From Actinophytocola sp. (GTDB taxonomy: Bacteria; Actinomycetota; Actinomycetes; Mycobacteriales; Pseudonocardiaceae), in the NCBI RefSeq assembly GCF_009379765.1, contig NZ_WHTD01000037.1:1-57264 (forward strand): 57,264 bases of DNA, written 5' to 3'. The notes under the pieces are model-generated. The model saw nothing but the letters and a program-made list of their open reading frames with translations. It was not told the origin of the DNA and made no database searches. The position numbers were made by a program, and so were the translations under genes. Shown one piece after another: positions 31,646 to 40,164 of the stretch; the first letter of the stretch is position 1, and the number at the start of each line of letters is the position of its first letter.

Positions 31646-34477
31646 TCAGGTCGGCAGGCCGTCGGCCAGTACCTCGGCCAGATGGACCGCGCGCCGGTCG
31701 CTGCCCTGCGCGACCTGGGTTCGACAACTGAAACCGTCCGCCAGCACCAGCGTCTCCGGCGAGGCCTCGCGGACCGCCGGCAGCAGCGTCTGCTCGGCCA
31801 GCGCCTGGGACACCTCGTAGTGGTCCCGCTCGAAGCCGAAGGTGCCGGCCAGGCCGCAACAGCCGGACGGCAGACGGTTGGCTTCGACGCCCGCCCTTGC
31901 CAGCAGTGCCGCTTCGGCGTCGAAGCCGAGGGTCGCGTGCTGGTGGCAGTGCACCTGGGTGATCGCGGTCCGCGGCACCGACGGCGGGGTCCACTCGGGA
32001 GCATGTTCGGCGAGGAAGCCGGCCAGCGTGAAGCTCCGCGCGGCCAAAGAGACCGCGCGGCGGTCGCCGGTGAGCTCCGGGACATCGCCGCGAAGTGCGG
32101 ACAGGCAGCTCGGCTCGAGACCGACAACCGGCGTCCCGGCCGCGAGCTCCGGCTCCAGCACCCGCAGACTCCGTCGCATCACCTTGCGCGCCTTGGTGAG
32201 CTGGCCCGTCGACACCCAGGTCAGCCCGCAGCACACCCGCCCGGCCGGCGGCACCGGGTCGAAGCCCGCCGCACGCAGCACCCGCACCGCCGCGATGCCG
32301 ATCTCCGGCGCGAAGAAGTTCGTGAACGTGTCCGGCCACAGCACCACCCGCCGGCCACCGAACGCGGGAGACCGGCGCAGCCAGCGGTTGAACGGCTGGC
32401 GCGCCACCGCCGGCAGCGACCGTTGCGGCGCGATCCCGCCGAGCCGCTTGAGCAGCGCCGATGACCACCGCGCGGACATCGTCGCGTTGGCCAGCCGCGG
32501 CATGCGGGACGCCAGCCGCAACCACACCGGCAGCCACCCCATCGAGTAGTGCGATGCCGGCCGCACCCGACGGGCATAGTGATGGTGCAGGAACTCCGCC
32601 TTGTAGGTGGCCATGTCCACATTGACCGGACAGTCGCTCGCGCATCCCTTGCAGGACAGGCACAGGTCGAGCGCGTCGCGCACCTCGGTGGACCGCCAGC
32701 CGTCGGTGATCACCTCGCCGGCGAGCATCTCGTACAGCAGCCGCGCGCGCCCGCGGGTCGAGTGCTTCTCCTCGCCGGTGACCCGGAAGCTCGGGCACAT
32801 CACCGCGCCGTCGCCCGCGTGGTTGCGGCACTTCGCGACGCCGACGCAGCGCCGCATCGCCTGGGCGAAGTCGCCGCCGTCGTGCGGGTACGCGAACTCG
32901 GTCACGATCGGCAGCGGCTTGACCGCGGCGAACCGCAGGTTCTCGTCGATCCGGTACGGGTGCACGATCATGCCCGGGTTCATTCGCCCGGCCGGGTCCC
33001 AGATCGCCTTGAACCGCTCGAACAGCTCGATCATGGCCGGCGAGTACATACGCGGCAGCAGCTCCGCGCGCACCTGGCCGTCGCCGTGCTCGCCGGACAG
33101 CGTGCCGCCGTGCCGGGCGACGAGGTCCGCGCCCTCCTCGACGAACCGGCGGAACGCGGCCACGCCGTCACCGTGCACGAGGTCGAAGTCGATCCGGATA
33201 TGGATGCAGCCCTCGCCGAAGTGGCCGTAGGTCACGCCGCGCAGACCGTGCCCCTCCAGCAGCGCACGGAACTCCCGCAGGTAGGCGCCCAGCCGCTCGG
33301 GCGGCACCGCGGCGTCCTCCCAGCCGGGCCACGCCTCCGAGCCGTCCGCCATCCGGGTCGAGATGCCCGAACCCTCCTCGCGCAGCCGCCACAGCGCCCG
33401 CTGCTCGGCCGGTTCGGTGTACACGCTGTGCGGCACCGCGAGCTGGGCCGCGATGGCGGCGGCCGCGCCGGTGGCCGACGGCACGTCGTCGCCGCCGACC
33501 TCGACGAACAGCCACCCACCCCCGTCGGGCAGCTCGGGCCGGGTGTCGGCGCTGCGGGCATCCCGCAGCGCGAGGATCCGCTCGTCCATGCTCTCGACGG
33601 TCAGCGGACCGTGCGGCAGGATCGCCGGCACCGCGTCGGCCGCGGCGATGTCGTCGGGAAAGCCGAGAACCAGCAGCGCCCGGGTCTTCGGCACCTTGGC
33701 GAGCCGGACCGTCGCGCCGAGCACGACCACGCAGGTGCCCTCGGTGCCCACCAGTGCCTTCGCGAGGTTGCGGCCGTGCTCGGGGAGCAGTTGGTGCAGC
33801 GGGTAACCGGACACCTGGCGGCCGAGCTTGCCGAGCTCGGTGCGCAGGGCAGCGAGGTTGCCCGCGGCGAGGTCGCGCAGCGCGGTGTGGATCTCGCCCT
33901 CGCGGCCGGGCAGTGCCGCGCGCCGGTCGAGCTCCTCGGCGGTGGTCGGGCCGACGGTGAGCCGGGTGCCGTCGTGGAGGAGGACGTCGAGCTCCTCGAC
34001 GTTCTCCAGCGTCGTGCCCCAGGCGACCGAGTGCGCGCCGCAGGAGTTGTTGCCGATCATGCCGCCGAGCGTGCAGCGGCCGTGGGTCGACGGGTCCGGC
34101 CCGAAGGTGAGCCCGTGCTCGGCGGCCGCGGCACGCAGGTCGTCGAGGATCACGCCCGGCTCGACCCGTGCGGTCCTGGCCACCGGGTCGATCGCGTGGA
34201 TCTTGTTCAGCCCGGACAGGTCCAGCACGAGCCCGCCACCGGTCGAGTTGCCGGCGAGGCTCGTGCCCCCGCCACGCGCGACGAGCGGAACGTCGAACTC
34301 ACGGGCCGCCGCCACCGCGGCCACGGCGTCGTCGCCGGACTCGGCGACCACGACGGCGACCGGCACCTGCCGGTAGTTCGAGGCGTCCATCGTGTACAGC
34401 GCCCGGGTCCCGGCGTCGAAGCCGACCCGCCCGGCAACGGTCTCGGCCAGCCGACGCTCGAGACCTGCGATGTCCAC
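31646..34477 (-). CDS. FAD-linked oxidase / Fe-S protein fusion (GlcD-GlcF type, D-lactate dehydrogenase-like)
   Basis: 943 aa. The N-terminal FAD-binding-4 domain (about 30-180) has VPLVARGGGTSLAGNS and GGMIGNNSCGAHS. FAD-oxidase C follows (about 220-470), with YGHFGEGCIHIRIDFD and LSGEHGDGQVR. Then comes a ferredoxin-like part with CLSCKGCASDCP near residue 605 and a partner Cys motif at about 540 (VMCPSF). Two CCG motifs (near 750 CCGLTWVS and 872 CCGLAGTFGFE) form the GlcF-type module. Such fusions oxidise 2-hydroxyacids, mainly D-lactate, glycolate or 2-hydroxyglutarate, and pass electrons to quinone. The substrate is not decided. It is followed by an ABC-transporter operon on the same strand. 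Confidence 0.92.
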   Translation of the reverse strand: MDIAGLERRLAETVAGRVGFDAGTRALYTMDASNYRQVPVAVVVAESGDDAVAAVAAAREFDVPLVARGGGTSLAGNSTGGGLVLDLSGLNKIHAIDPVARTARVEPGVILDDLRAAAAEHGLTFGPDPSTHGRCTLGGMIGNNSCGAHSVAWGTTLENVEELDVLLHDGTRLTVGPTTAEELDRRAALPGREGEIHTALRDLAAGNLAALRTELGKLGRQVSGYPLHQLLPEHGRNLAKALVGTEGTCVVVLGATVRLAKVPKTRALLVLGFPDDIAAADAVPAILPHGPLTVESMDERILALRDARSADTRPELPDGGGWLFVEVGGDDVPSATGAAAAIAAQLAVPHSVYTEPAEQRALWRLREEGSGISTRMADGSEAWPGWEDAAVPPERLGAYLREFRALLEGHGLRGVTYGHFGEGCIHIRIDFDLVHGDGVAAFRRFVEEGADLVARHGGTLSGEHGDGQVRAELLPRMYSPAMIELFERFKAIWDPAGRMNPGMIVHPYRIDENLRFAAVKPLPIVTEFAYPHDGGDFAQAMRRCVGVAKCRNHAGDGAVMCPSFRVTGEEKHSTRGRARLLYEMLAGEVITDGWRSTEVRDALDLCLSCKGCASDCPVNVDMATYKAEFLHHHYARRVRPASHYSMGWLPVWLRLASRMPRLANATMSARWSSALLKRLGGIAPQRSLPAVARQPFNRWLRRSPAFGGRRVVLWPDTFTNFFAPEIGIAAVRVLRAAGFDPVPPAGRVCCGLTWVSTGQLTKARKVMRRSLRVLEPELAAGTPVVGLEPSCLSALRGDVPELTGDRRAVSLAARSFTLAGFLAEHAPEWTPPSVPRTAITQVHCHQHATLGFDAEAALLARAGVEANRLPSGCCGLAGTFGFERDHYEVSQALAEQTLLPAVREASPETLVLADGFSCRTQVAQGSDRRAVHLAEVLADGLPT

Positions 34478-34490
34478 CGCGAACGCCGCC

Positions 34491-35462
34491 TCAGTCGGAC
34501 GGGTTCGTCACGAAACCTTCCTTCACCAACCAGTCTCTCGCGACCACGGCCGGGTCCACGCCGTCACCGTCGATCTTGACCGAGAGCTCCAGGATGACCT
34601 CGTTGGTCAGCTTCGCCGAGATCGGTTCCAGGATGTCGGCCAGCTGCGGGTAGCGATCCAGGAAGTCGACACGGACCGTCACCGCCGCATTGTACTGGGG
34701 GAAGGTCTTCTTGTCGTCCGCCAGCACGGCCAGGTCCAGGGTCAGCAACCGGCCGTCGGTGGTGAAGACCTCACCGAAGTTGCAGGTGTTGCCGCCGGCC
34801 AGGGTCGCGTAGATCGTGCCGAGGCCGAACGTCTTGATGTTGTCGTCCGGCACGTCGAACCCGTAGGTCTTCTCGGCACCGGCCAGGCCGTCCTGCCGGC
34901 TGATGAACTCCGACTCCAGGCAGAATGTGCCCAGCGACGGGTCCTCCGCCAGCAACGCCACCATGTCGGACAGGGTCTCCAGACCATGCTCGTCGGCGAA
35001 CTCGCGGGTGGTGGCGAACGCGTACTGGTCGTTCACCGGCGAGTAGTCCAGCCAGGCGATGCCGAACTGCTCCGCGTCGACCTTCTTGACCGCGTCGTAC
35101 TGGTCCTGCTCGTCCGGGATCGGCTCGGTCTGGCCCTGGTAGTTGATCCAGCTCGTGCCGGTGTACTCCCAGTACAGGTCGATGTCGCCCTTCTCAAGCG
35201 CCTGCCGGTTGCTGGGCGAACCCTGGATGTTCGTCAGGTCCTCTACGTCCACGCCGGCCGCGGTCAGGGCCACCTCGGCGATGTAGCCGAGCAGGATGTT
35301 CTCGGTGAAGTTCTTCGAGCCGACGGTGATCGACACGCCCTCGAGCTCCGGCACCGGCTCGATCGACCCTGGGCCGACGTCGAACGGCAGCTTGTAGCCG
35401 GCGTCCAGCCCGCAGCCGGCCACCAGGGCACACACCGCGAGCAGACCAGCAAGGCGCCTCAT
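34491..35462 (-). CDS. OpuC/ProX-type substrate-binding lipoprotein
   Basis: 323 aa from ATG 35462. The signal peptide ends in the lipobox LVAGC, giving a membrane-anchored lipoprotein. The mature domain matches the OpuAC family: ITVGSKNFTENILLGYIAEV, DLYWEYTGTSW, TTREFADEHGLETLSD and EFISRQDG. These proteins capture quaternary amines (glycine betaine, choline, carnitine) or related betaines such as ergothioneine. It is the last gene of a four-gene operon; its start overlaps the upstream permease stop (ATGA). Confidence 0.93.
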   Translation of the reverse strand: MRRLAGLLAVCALVAGCGLDAGYKLPFDVGPGSIEPVPELEGVSITVGSKNFTENILLGYIAEVALTAAGVDVEDLTNIQGSPSNRQALEKGDIDLYWEYTGTSWINYQGQTEPIPDEQDQYDAVKKVDAEQFGIAWLDYSPVNDQYAFATTREFADEHGLETLSDMVALLAEDPSLGTFCLESEFISRQDGLAGAEKTYGFDVPDDNIKTFGLGTIYATLAGGNTCNFGEVFTTDGRLLTLDLAVLADDKKTFPQYNAAVTVRVDFLDRYPQLADILEPISAKLTNEVILELSVKIDGDGVDPAVVARDWLVKEGFVTNPSD

Positions 35463-36259
35463 CGCAGCCCCTTCGGTCCCAGGTAGCGCTCGGCCAGCGC
35501 GCCGAGCCAGTCGACCATCAGCGCGAGCCCGACCGCCAGCGTGGCGCCTACCAGCAGCACGCTGGTCCTGGCCACCTTGTAGCCGGAGTCGATCACGAAG
35601 CCGAGCCCGCCGCCGTTGACGAACAGCGCAAGCGTCGCGGTGCCCACGGCCAGCACGAGCGAGGTGCGCAGGCCGGCCAGCATCAGCGGCACGGCGAGCG
35701 GCAGCTCCACCCGGCGCAGCACGGTGAACGACGACATGCCGATCCCCCTGCCGGCGTCCACAAGGGCCGGATCGACCTGCTGGATGCCGACGATCGTGTT
35801 GCGCAACACCGGAAGCAGCGACACGAACGCCAGCGGGACCGCCGCCGCCCACAGCCCCTCCTGAGAGGTCCACAGGAAGTACAGCACCACCACGCCGATC
35901 GCCGGTGCGGCCTGCCCGATCGTCGCGATGCCGAGGAAGATCGGCGCGATCGGCCGGGCCCATCGCCTGGTGAGGATGATGCCGAGCGGGATGGCCACCA
36001 CCACGACGAGGACGGTCACCACGAACGTGATCACCAGGTGCTCCCAGGTCGCCTTGGTCAGCGTCTCCGAGTTGAGCGTGGCCGTCTCGTTCGCGTCGAG
36101 GTCGGAGCTGAACGCCCAGATCAGCACGGCACCGACCAGCGCGATCGCGGCGATCGGCTGCAGGAACAGCCGGACCACCTCGGCCCGCCGCGAGCCGGAG
36201 TCGACGGACAGGACCGAGCCCGTGGTCACCTCGCGGTCGAGGTCCGCCGTGGTGCTCAT
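35459..36259 (-). CDS. OpuC/ProW-type ABC permease, copy 2
   Basis: 266 aa. A long N-terminal part with one extra helix (IAAIALVGAVLIWAF) precedes the five-helix BPD_transp_1 core. The EAA loop is visible as VDAGRGIGMSSFTVLRRVELPLAVPLMLAGLRTS, with the conserved Gly of the family. It forms the channel with the smaller permease at 37382. Starts and stops overlap neighbours, so the operon is tightly coupled. Confidence 0.92.
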   Translation of the reverse strand: MSTTADLDREVTTGSVLSVDSGSRRAEVVRLFLQPIAAIALVGAVLIWAFSSDLDANETATLNSETLTKATWEHLVITFVVTVLVVVVAIPLGIILTRRWARPIAPIFLGIATIGQAAPAIGVVVLYFLWTSQEGLWAAAVPLAFVSLLPVLRNTIVGIQQVDPALVDAGRGIGMSSFTVLRRVELPLAVPLMLAGLRTSLVLAVGTATLALFVNGGGLGFVIDSGYKVARTSVLLVGATLAVGLALMVDWLGALAERYLGPKGLR

Positions 36260-37389
36260 CAGTTGTGCTCCTCGCGCAGCTCGCGAATCTTGCCGACCAC
36301 CGCGTCCAGCTCGACCGCGCCGACGTACTCGCCGCGGCCGCCGGTGACCACCGCCGCGCCGCCCTCGGTGAGGATCGCCTCGAGTGCGTCCTGCAGCGTG
36401 GACTGGGTGCTCACCTGGTCGCCGACCGGGTTGCCGACACCTGCCAGCGAGCTGCCGCCGAGCTGGCGGGTGTGCACCCAGCGCAGCGGCCGCCGCTGCC
36501 CGTCCACGATCAGCACGAACTGCCGGCCCCCGGCCGCGATCCGCTCCCGCACCGCGGCCGGCGACTCGTCCTCGGTCGCGGTGACCACCTGGGTCAGCTC
36601 GATGTCGCGCACCCGCAGCAGGGTGAGCTGCTTGAGCGAGGCGCCCGCGCCGACGAAGCCCGCGACCGTGTCGTCGGCCGGGTTCGCCAGGATCGCCTCC
36701 GGGGTGTCGTACTGCAGGATCCGGGACCGGTCACCCAGCACCGCGATGTGGTCGCCGAGCTTCACCGCCTCGCCGAAGTCGTGGGTGACGAACACGATCG
36801 TCTTGCGCAGCTCTGTCTGCAGCCGCATCAGCTCGTCCTGCAGGTTTCCCCTGGTGATCGGGTCGACCGCGCCGAACGGCTCGTCCATCAGCAGCACCGG
36901 CGGGTCCGCGGCGAGTGCCCTGGCGACGCCGACGCGCTGCTGCTGGCCGCCGGAAAGCTGGCGCGGGAAGCGGTGCAGGAACTGGCCGGGGTCCAGGCCG
37001 ACCAGCTCCAGCATCTCCGCGACTCGCGCGGTGATCTTCTGCTTGTTCCAGCCGAGCAGGCGCGGCACGACGCCGACGTTCTGCGCGACGGTCAGGTGCG
37101 GGAAGAGCCCCGCCTGCTGGATCGCGTAGCCGATCCGCCGGCGCAGGTCGTCCGGGTTGAGCGACAGCGCGTCCTCGCCGCCGACCGTGATCCGGCCGGC
37201 GGTCGGCTCGATCAGCCGGTTGATCATGCGCATCGTGGTCGTCTTGCCGCAGCCGGACGGTCCCACGAAGATCGTGATCTCCCCGGGGTTGATCGTCATG
37301 GTGAAACCGTCTACCGCCGGCTCGCGTTGGCCGGGGTAGCGCTTGGTCACCTCGTCGAGCTGGATCTCCACACCACTGGTCTCAGCCAC
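36259..37389 (-). CDS. OpuC/ProV-type ABC transporter ATP-binding protein with CBS domains
   Basis: 376 aa. Walker A GPSGCGKTT at 43-51, Q loop (GYAIQQAG), signature LSGGQQQRVGVARALA, Walker B VLLMDEPFGAVDP and the switch His in FVTHDFGEA are all present. The C-terminal region (about 255-370) carries paired CBS motifs, which in OpuA sense ionic strength or nucleotides and gate transport. It energises uptake through the two permeases. The start overlaps the upstream permease stop by 8 bp. Confidence 0.93.
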   Translation of the reverse strand: MAETSGVEIQLDEVTKRYPGQREPAVDGFTMTINPGEITIFVGPSGCGKTTTMRMINRLIEPTAGRITVGGEDALSLNPDDLRRRIGYAIQQAGLFPHLTVAQNVGVVPRLLGWNKQKITARVAEMLELVGLDPGQFLHRFPRQLSGGQQQRVGVARALAADPPVLLMDEPFGAVDPITRGNLQDELMRLQTELRKTIVFVTHDFGEAVKLGDHIAVLGDRSRILQYDTPEAILANPADDTVAGFVGAGASLKQLTLLRVRDIELTQVVTATEDESPAAVRERIAAGGRQFVLIVDGQRRPLRWVHTRQLGGSSLAGVGNPVGDQVSTQSTLQDALEAILTEGGAAVVTGGRGEYVGAVELDAVVGKIRELREEHN

Positions 37390-38029
37390 GGATCCCCCTC
37401 GAGGTAGTAAGTCGCGCGATGACGAGGTACAAGCCGTCGATGACCAACGCCATGACCACGATGCCGAGCGTGCCGGCGAGCGCCTGGTTGGTCGCGTTCG
37501 CGCTGCCCGCCCGGTTGAGCCCGGAGAAGATCTCGGTGCCCAGCCCCGGGCCCTTGGCGTACGCGGCGATCGCGGCGATGCCCATCAGCATCTGGGTACT
37601 GACCCGCATGCCGGCGAGGACCGCGGGCCAGGCCAGCCGCAGCTCCACCCGGGTGAGCACGGCGATCCGGTTCATCCCGATGCCTCTGGCCGCGTCGGTC
37701 ACCGCCGCGTCGACCCCGCCGAGCCCGACGATCGTGTTGCGGACGATCGGCAGCAGCGCGTAGAGCACGAGCGCGGTGACCGTGGGCGCGACGCCGAGGC
37801 CGAGCACCGGGATCAGCAGGCCGAGCAACGCGAACGACGGGATCGTGAGGATCGTGCTGGCGAGCGCGGTCGCGATCGTGGAGCCGAGCGGGCTGCGGTA
37901 GACACCGACGCCGACAAGTACCCCGACGACCGCCGCGATGATCGTGCACTGGATGACGACGCTCGCATGCTGGTAGGCCTCGACCGCCAGCCGGGACCAG
38001 CGCTCGCCGATGAACTCCCAGAGGTTCAC
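37382..38029 (-). CDS. OpuC/ProW-type ABC permease, copy 1
   Basis: 215 aa from GTG 38029, first gene of the operon. Five to six helices. The EAA-loop region DAARGIGMNRIAVLTRVELRLAWPAVLAGMRVS and the family block LPIVRNTIVGL are present. It probably forms a heterodimeric channel with the permease at 35459. GGAGGTG lies about 8 nt upstream of the start on the minus strand. A 23-bp palindrome lies about 85 bp upstream and may control the operon. Confidence 0.92.
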   Translation of the reverse strand: MNLWEFIGERWSRLAVEAYQHASVVIQCTIIAAVVGVLVGVGVYRSPLGSTIATALASTILTIPSFALLGLLIPVLGLGVAPTVTALVLYALLPIVRNTIVGLGGVDAAVTDAARGIGMNRIAVLTRVELRLAWPAVLAGMRVSTQMLMGIAAIAAYAKGPGLGTEIFSGLNRAGSANATNQALAGTLGIVVMALVIDGLYLVIARLTTSRGIRG

Positions 38030-38111
38030 CTCTGGTCACCTCCGCCCCGCTGGGTGCTTGTTGGCCGACACGGTGGCCTATGTTGACCTTGCTGGCAAGC
38101 TCTGCGTCACG

Positions 38112-38134
38112 ATTGTTGCGCTGAGCGCAATAAT
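38112..38134. promoter_or_regulatory. 23-bp palindromic operator candidate between the transporter operon and copper genes
   Basis: TTGCGCT-G-AGCGCAA (38116-38130) is a perfect inverted repeat, and the symmetry extends to ATT on the left and AAT on the right. Such a dyad in a 186-bp divergent gap is typical of a dimeric regulator site. Downstream, ACGACCGTTCG is repeated directly at 38145-38155 and 38158-38168. No regulator gene adjoins it. Confidence 0.6.
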
Positions 38135-38201
38135 TGGGTCCGATACGACCGTTCGGGACGACCGTTCGCCGAGACGCGGTCCCCGGTCCGGAACAGCCGC
38201 C

Positions 38202-38207
38202 TAGGGT
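38202..38207 (+). promoter_or_regulatory. -10 box, leaderless membrane-protein gene
   Basis: TAGGGT lies 8 nt before ATG 38216. There is no ribosome binding site, so the transcript is probably leaderless. Confidence 0.6.
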
Positions 38208-38215
38208 AGGCAGAC

Positions 38216-38764
38216 ATGGGCAGACGGACGACCGACGGTGCGCCGGGCGCACGTGGTTGGTTGCTCGGGTCCTGCTCCGCCGCGCTGGCCGTCGCCGCGC
38301 ACGGAACCGCGGGCGGCACGCTCTCCGACGCGGCCCTCACCGCCCTGCTCACGACCGTTCTCGCCTGGGGCGGCGCGACAATCGTCCGGCGTGGTGGGCT
38401 GGTCGCGCTCGTCGGCGTGCTCGGGACCACCCAGGCCGCCCAGCACGTGCTGCTCACCGAGATCGCCGGCAGCATGCACACCCACATGTTGGCGCCGCCG
38501 CCGGTCAACGGCTGGCTCATGTTCGCCACGCACGCGGTCGCCACGCTGCTGTCCGCGGTGCTGCTGCTCCGCGCGGACGAGGCCCTGGCCGCCGTCGGCG
38601 CGGCATTCACCTGGTTGGTCGGCAGGCTGCAGGCCCTGTGCCCCGCCCCGCCGCGAGCCGCGCTCCAGAACGTCCGCGGCGGCGCCCCGGCCCGGCCGGA
38701 CCACCTGCTCGAAGTGCTGTTGCGCCGGGTCAGCCCCCGGCGCGGACCACCCGTTCGCTCCTGA
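38216..38764 (+). CDS. Small membrane protein heading the copper-handling gene group
   Basis: 182 aa with three to four hydrophobic segments (about 12-30, 42-60, 65-80 and 95-125). A His/Met-containing loop EIAGSMHTHMLAPPP between helices 2 and 3 could bind copper. The C-terminus is basic and cytoplasmic. I know no firm family name; similar proteins occur beside YcnI and CopC genes in actinobacteria. It precedes the YcnI-like gene by 72 bp. Confidence 0.65.
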   Translation: MGRRTTDGAPGARGWLLGSCSAALAVAAHGTAGGTLSDAALTALLTTVLAWGGATIVRRGGLVALVGVLGTTQAAQHVLLTEIAGSMHTHMLAPPPVNGWLMFATHAVATLLSAVLLLRADEALAAVGAAFTWLVGRLQALCPAPPRAALQNVRGGAPARPDHLLEVLLRRVSPRRGPPVRS

Positions 38765-38836
38765 AACCGAGCACCCCACCGACGCAGCCGGCCAAGGATG
38801 CGTCGTCACCCACCTATCTTCAGGAGCACGTCACAC

Positions 38837-39619
38837 ATGTCCACCAACGGATACAAGCGCGCCGGAGCGGCGATCGGTGTCGCCGTCGCCACCGGCGCGG
38901 CCCTGCTGCTCGGCACCGGCGTCGCCTCGGCACACGTCACCGCGAAGATCATCGGTGAGTCGGCCGCGCAGGGCGGCTACACCAAGATCACCTTCCGGGT
39001 GCCGAACGAGGAGCCGACCGCCGGCACCGTCAAGCTCGAGGTCCGGCTGCCTGCCGACGCACCGATGAGCTCTGTGCGCCCCAAGGCGGTGACCGGCTGG
39101 AAGGCCGCGGTCACCAAGTCGAAGCTGGCCGAGCCGATCGAGTCGCACGGCGCCGAGATCACCGAGGCGGCGAGCAAGGTCACCTGGACGGCAAGCCCCG
39201 GCGTGCGGATCAACCCCGGCGAGTTCGCCGAGTTCGAGCTTTCCGTGGGTCCGCTGCCCGAGACCGACGAGCTCGTCATGCCCGCGATCCAGACCTACGA
39301 GGGCAACAAGGTCGTGAAGTGGGACGCGCCGCCGCCGGCCGAGGGCGCGGAGGAGCCGGAGCACCCGGCGCCGGTCATCACGCTGTCGCCGGCCGAGGAG
39401 GACGAGCACGGCCACGACGCGGCCACGCCGGCACCCGCCGCCGCCGACGCGGACGACATCGAGAACACCGCCTCCGCGGCGTCCACCAGCGACGACACCG
39501 CGCGCTGGCTCGGCGGTGCCGGCCTCGTGGTCGGCGCACTCGGCCTCGGCGTCGGGGTGGGTGCCACGATGCGAGCCCGCTGGGTGGTGGCCGCGAACAA
39601 GACCGGCGACGCGCAATGA
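38837..39619 (+). CDS. YcnI-like copper-binding exported protein (DUF1775)
   Basis: 260 aa from ATG 38837; CAGGAG lies upstream. The signal peptide is cleaved at ASA-HVTA, which leaves an N-terminal His on the mature protein, the Cu(II)-binding feature of the YcnI family. The domain (about 32-170) contains GGYTKITFRVPNEEPT, KAVTGWKA, WTASPGVRINPGEFAEFELSVGPLP and VVKWDAPP. An Ala/Asp/His-rich linker and a C-terminal helix (about 225-250) anchor it. YcnI proteins store or deliver copper at the cell surface. The ATGA overlap couples it to CopC. Confidence 0.92.
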   Translation: MSTNGYKRAGAAIGVAVATGAALLLGTGVASAHVTAKIIGESAAQGGYTKITFRVPNEEPTAGTVKLEVRLPADAPMSSVRPKAVTGWKAAVTKSKLAEPIESHGAEITEAASKVTWTASPGVRINPGEFAEFELSVGPLPETDELVMPAIQTYEGNKVVKWDAPPPAEGAEEPEHPAPVITLSPAEEDEHGHDAATPAPAAADADDIENTASAASTSDDTARWLGGAGLVVGALGLGVGVGATMRARWVVAANKTGDAQ

Positions 39620-40164
39620 GGAAGCTCGCCGTCGTCATCGGGGTGGCCTTCCTGGCGCTGCTGGGCCTGGCCACCCCGGCGTTCGCACACAACTCGCTGG
39701 TCAGCAGCAACCCGGCCGACCAGGCCACCGTGCAGGAGAGCCCGTCGACGGTCGAGCTGACGTTCGACCAGCCGGTGCAGAACGGTGACGGGCTCAACAC
39801 GATCACCGTCAGCGGTCCGGAGCAGACGAGCTGGACGACCGGTGCGGTCGACGTCGAGAGCAACGTCATCAGCGCGTCGCTCGACGAGCTCGGCCCGGCC
39901 GGCGCCTACCGGATCGCCTACCGGATCGTCTCGGCCGACGGGCACCCGGTGACCGGCGAGGTGACGTTCACGCTGGCCGCGGCCGGCAACGGCACCCCGG
40001 TCACCGGCGTGCCGAACGCCGGCGGCACCGGTGGCGGCGGTACCGCGGGCGGCTCGTCCGACGGTGACGGGCTGCCGATCTGGGTGTGGATCGTCGGTGC
40101 GGTCGTCGTGCTCGGCGCCGGGCTGACCGTTGCCCTGCGCATCGGGGGCAAGCAGCCGCAATGA
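39616..40164 (+). CDS. copC: CopC-domain copper-binding protein, membrane-anchored
   Basis: 182 aa. The signal peptide ends AFA-HNSLVSSNPAD, so the mature N-terminal His and the later His in SADGHPVTGEV supply the classic Cu(II) site of CopC. ESPSTVELTFDQPV and AYRIAYRIVSADGHP are family blocks. A Gly/Thr linker and one C-terminal helix (PIWVWIVGAVVVLGAGLTVAL) hold it at the membrane, unlike the free periplasmic form. It probably hands copper to CopD. Confidence 0.92.
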   Translation: MRKLAVVIGVAFLALLGLATPAFAHNSLVSSNPADQATVQESPSTVELTFDQPVQNGDGLNTITVSGPEQTSWTTGAVDVESNVISASLDELGPAGAYRIAYRIVSADGHPVTGEVTFTLAAAGNGTPVTGVPNAGGTGGGGTAGGSSDGDGLPIWVWIVGAVVVLGAGLTVALRIGGKQPQ

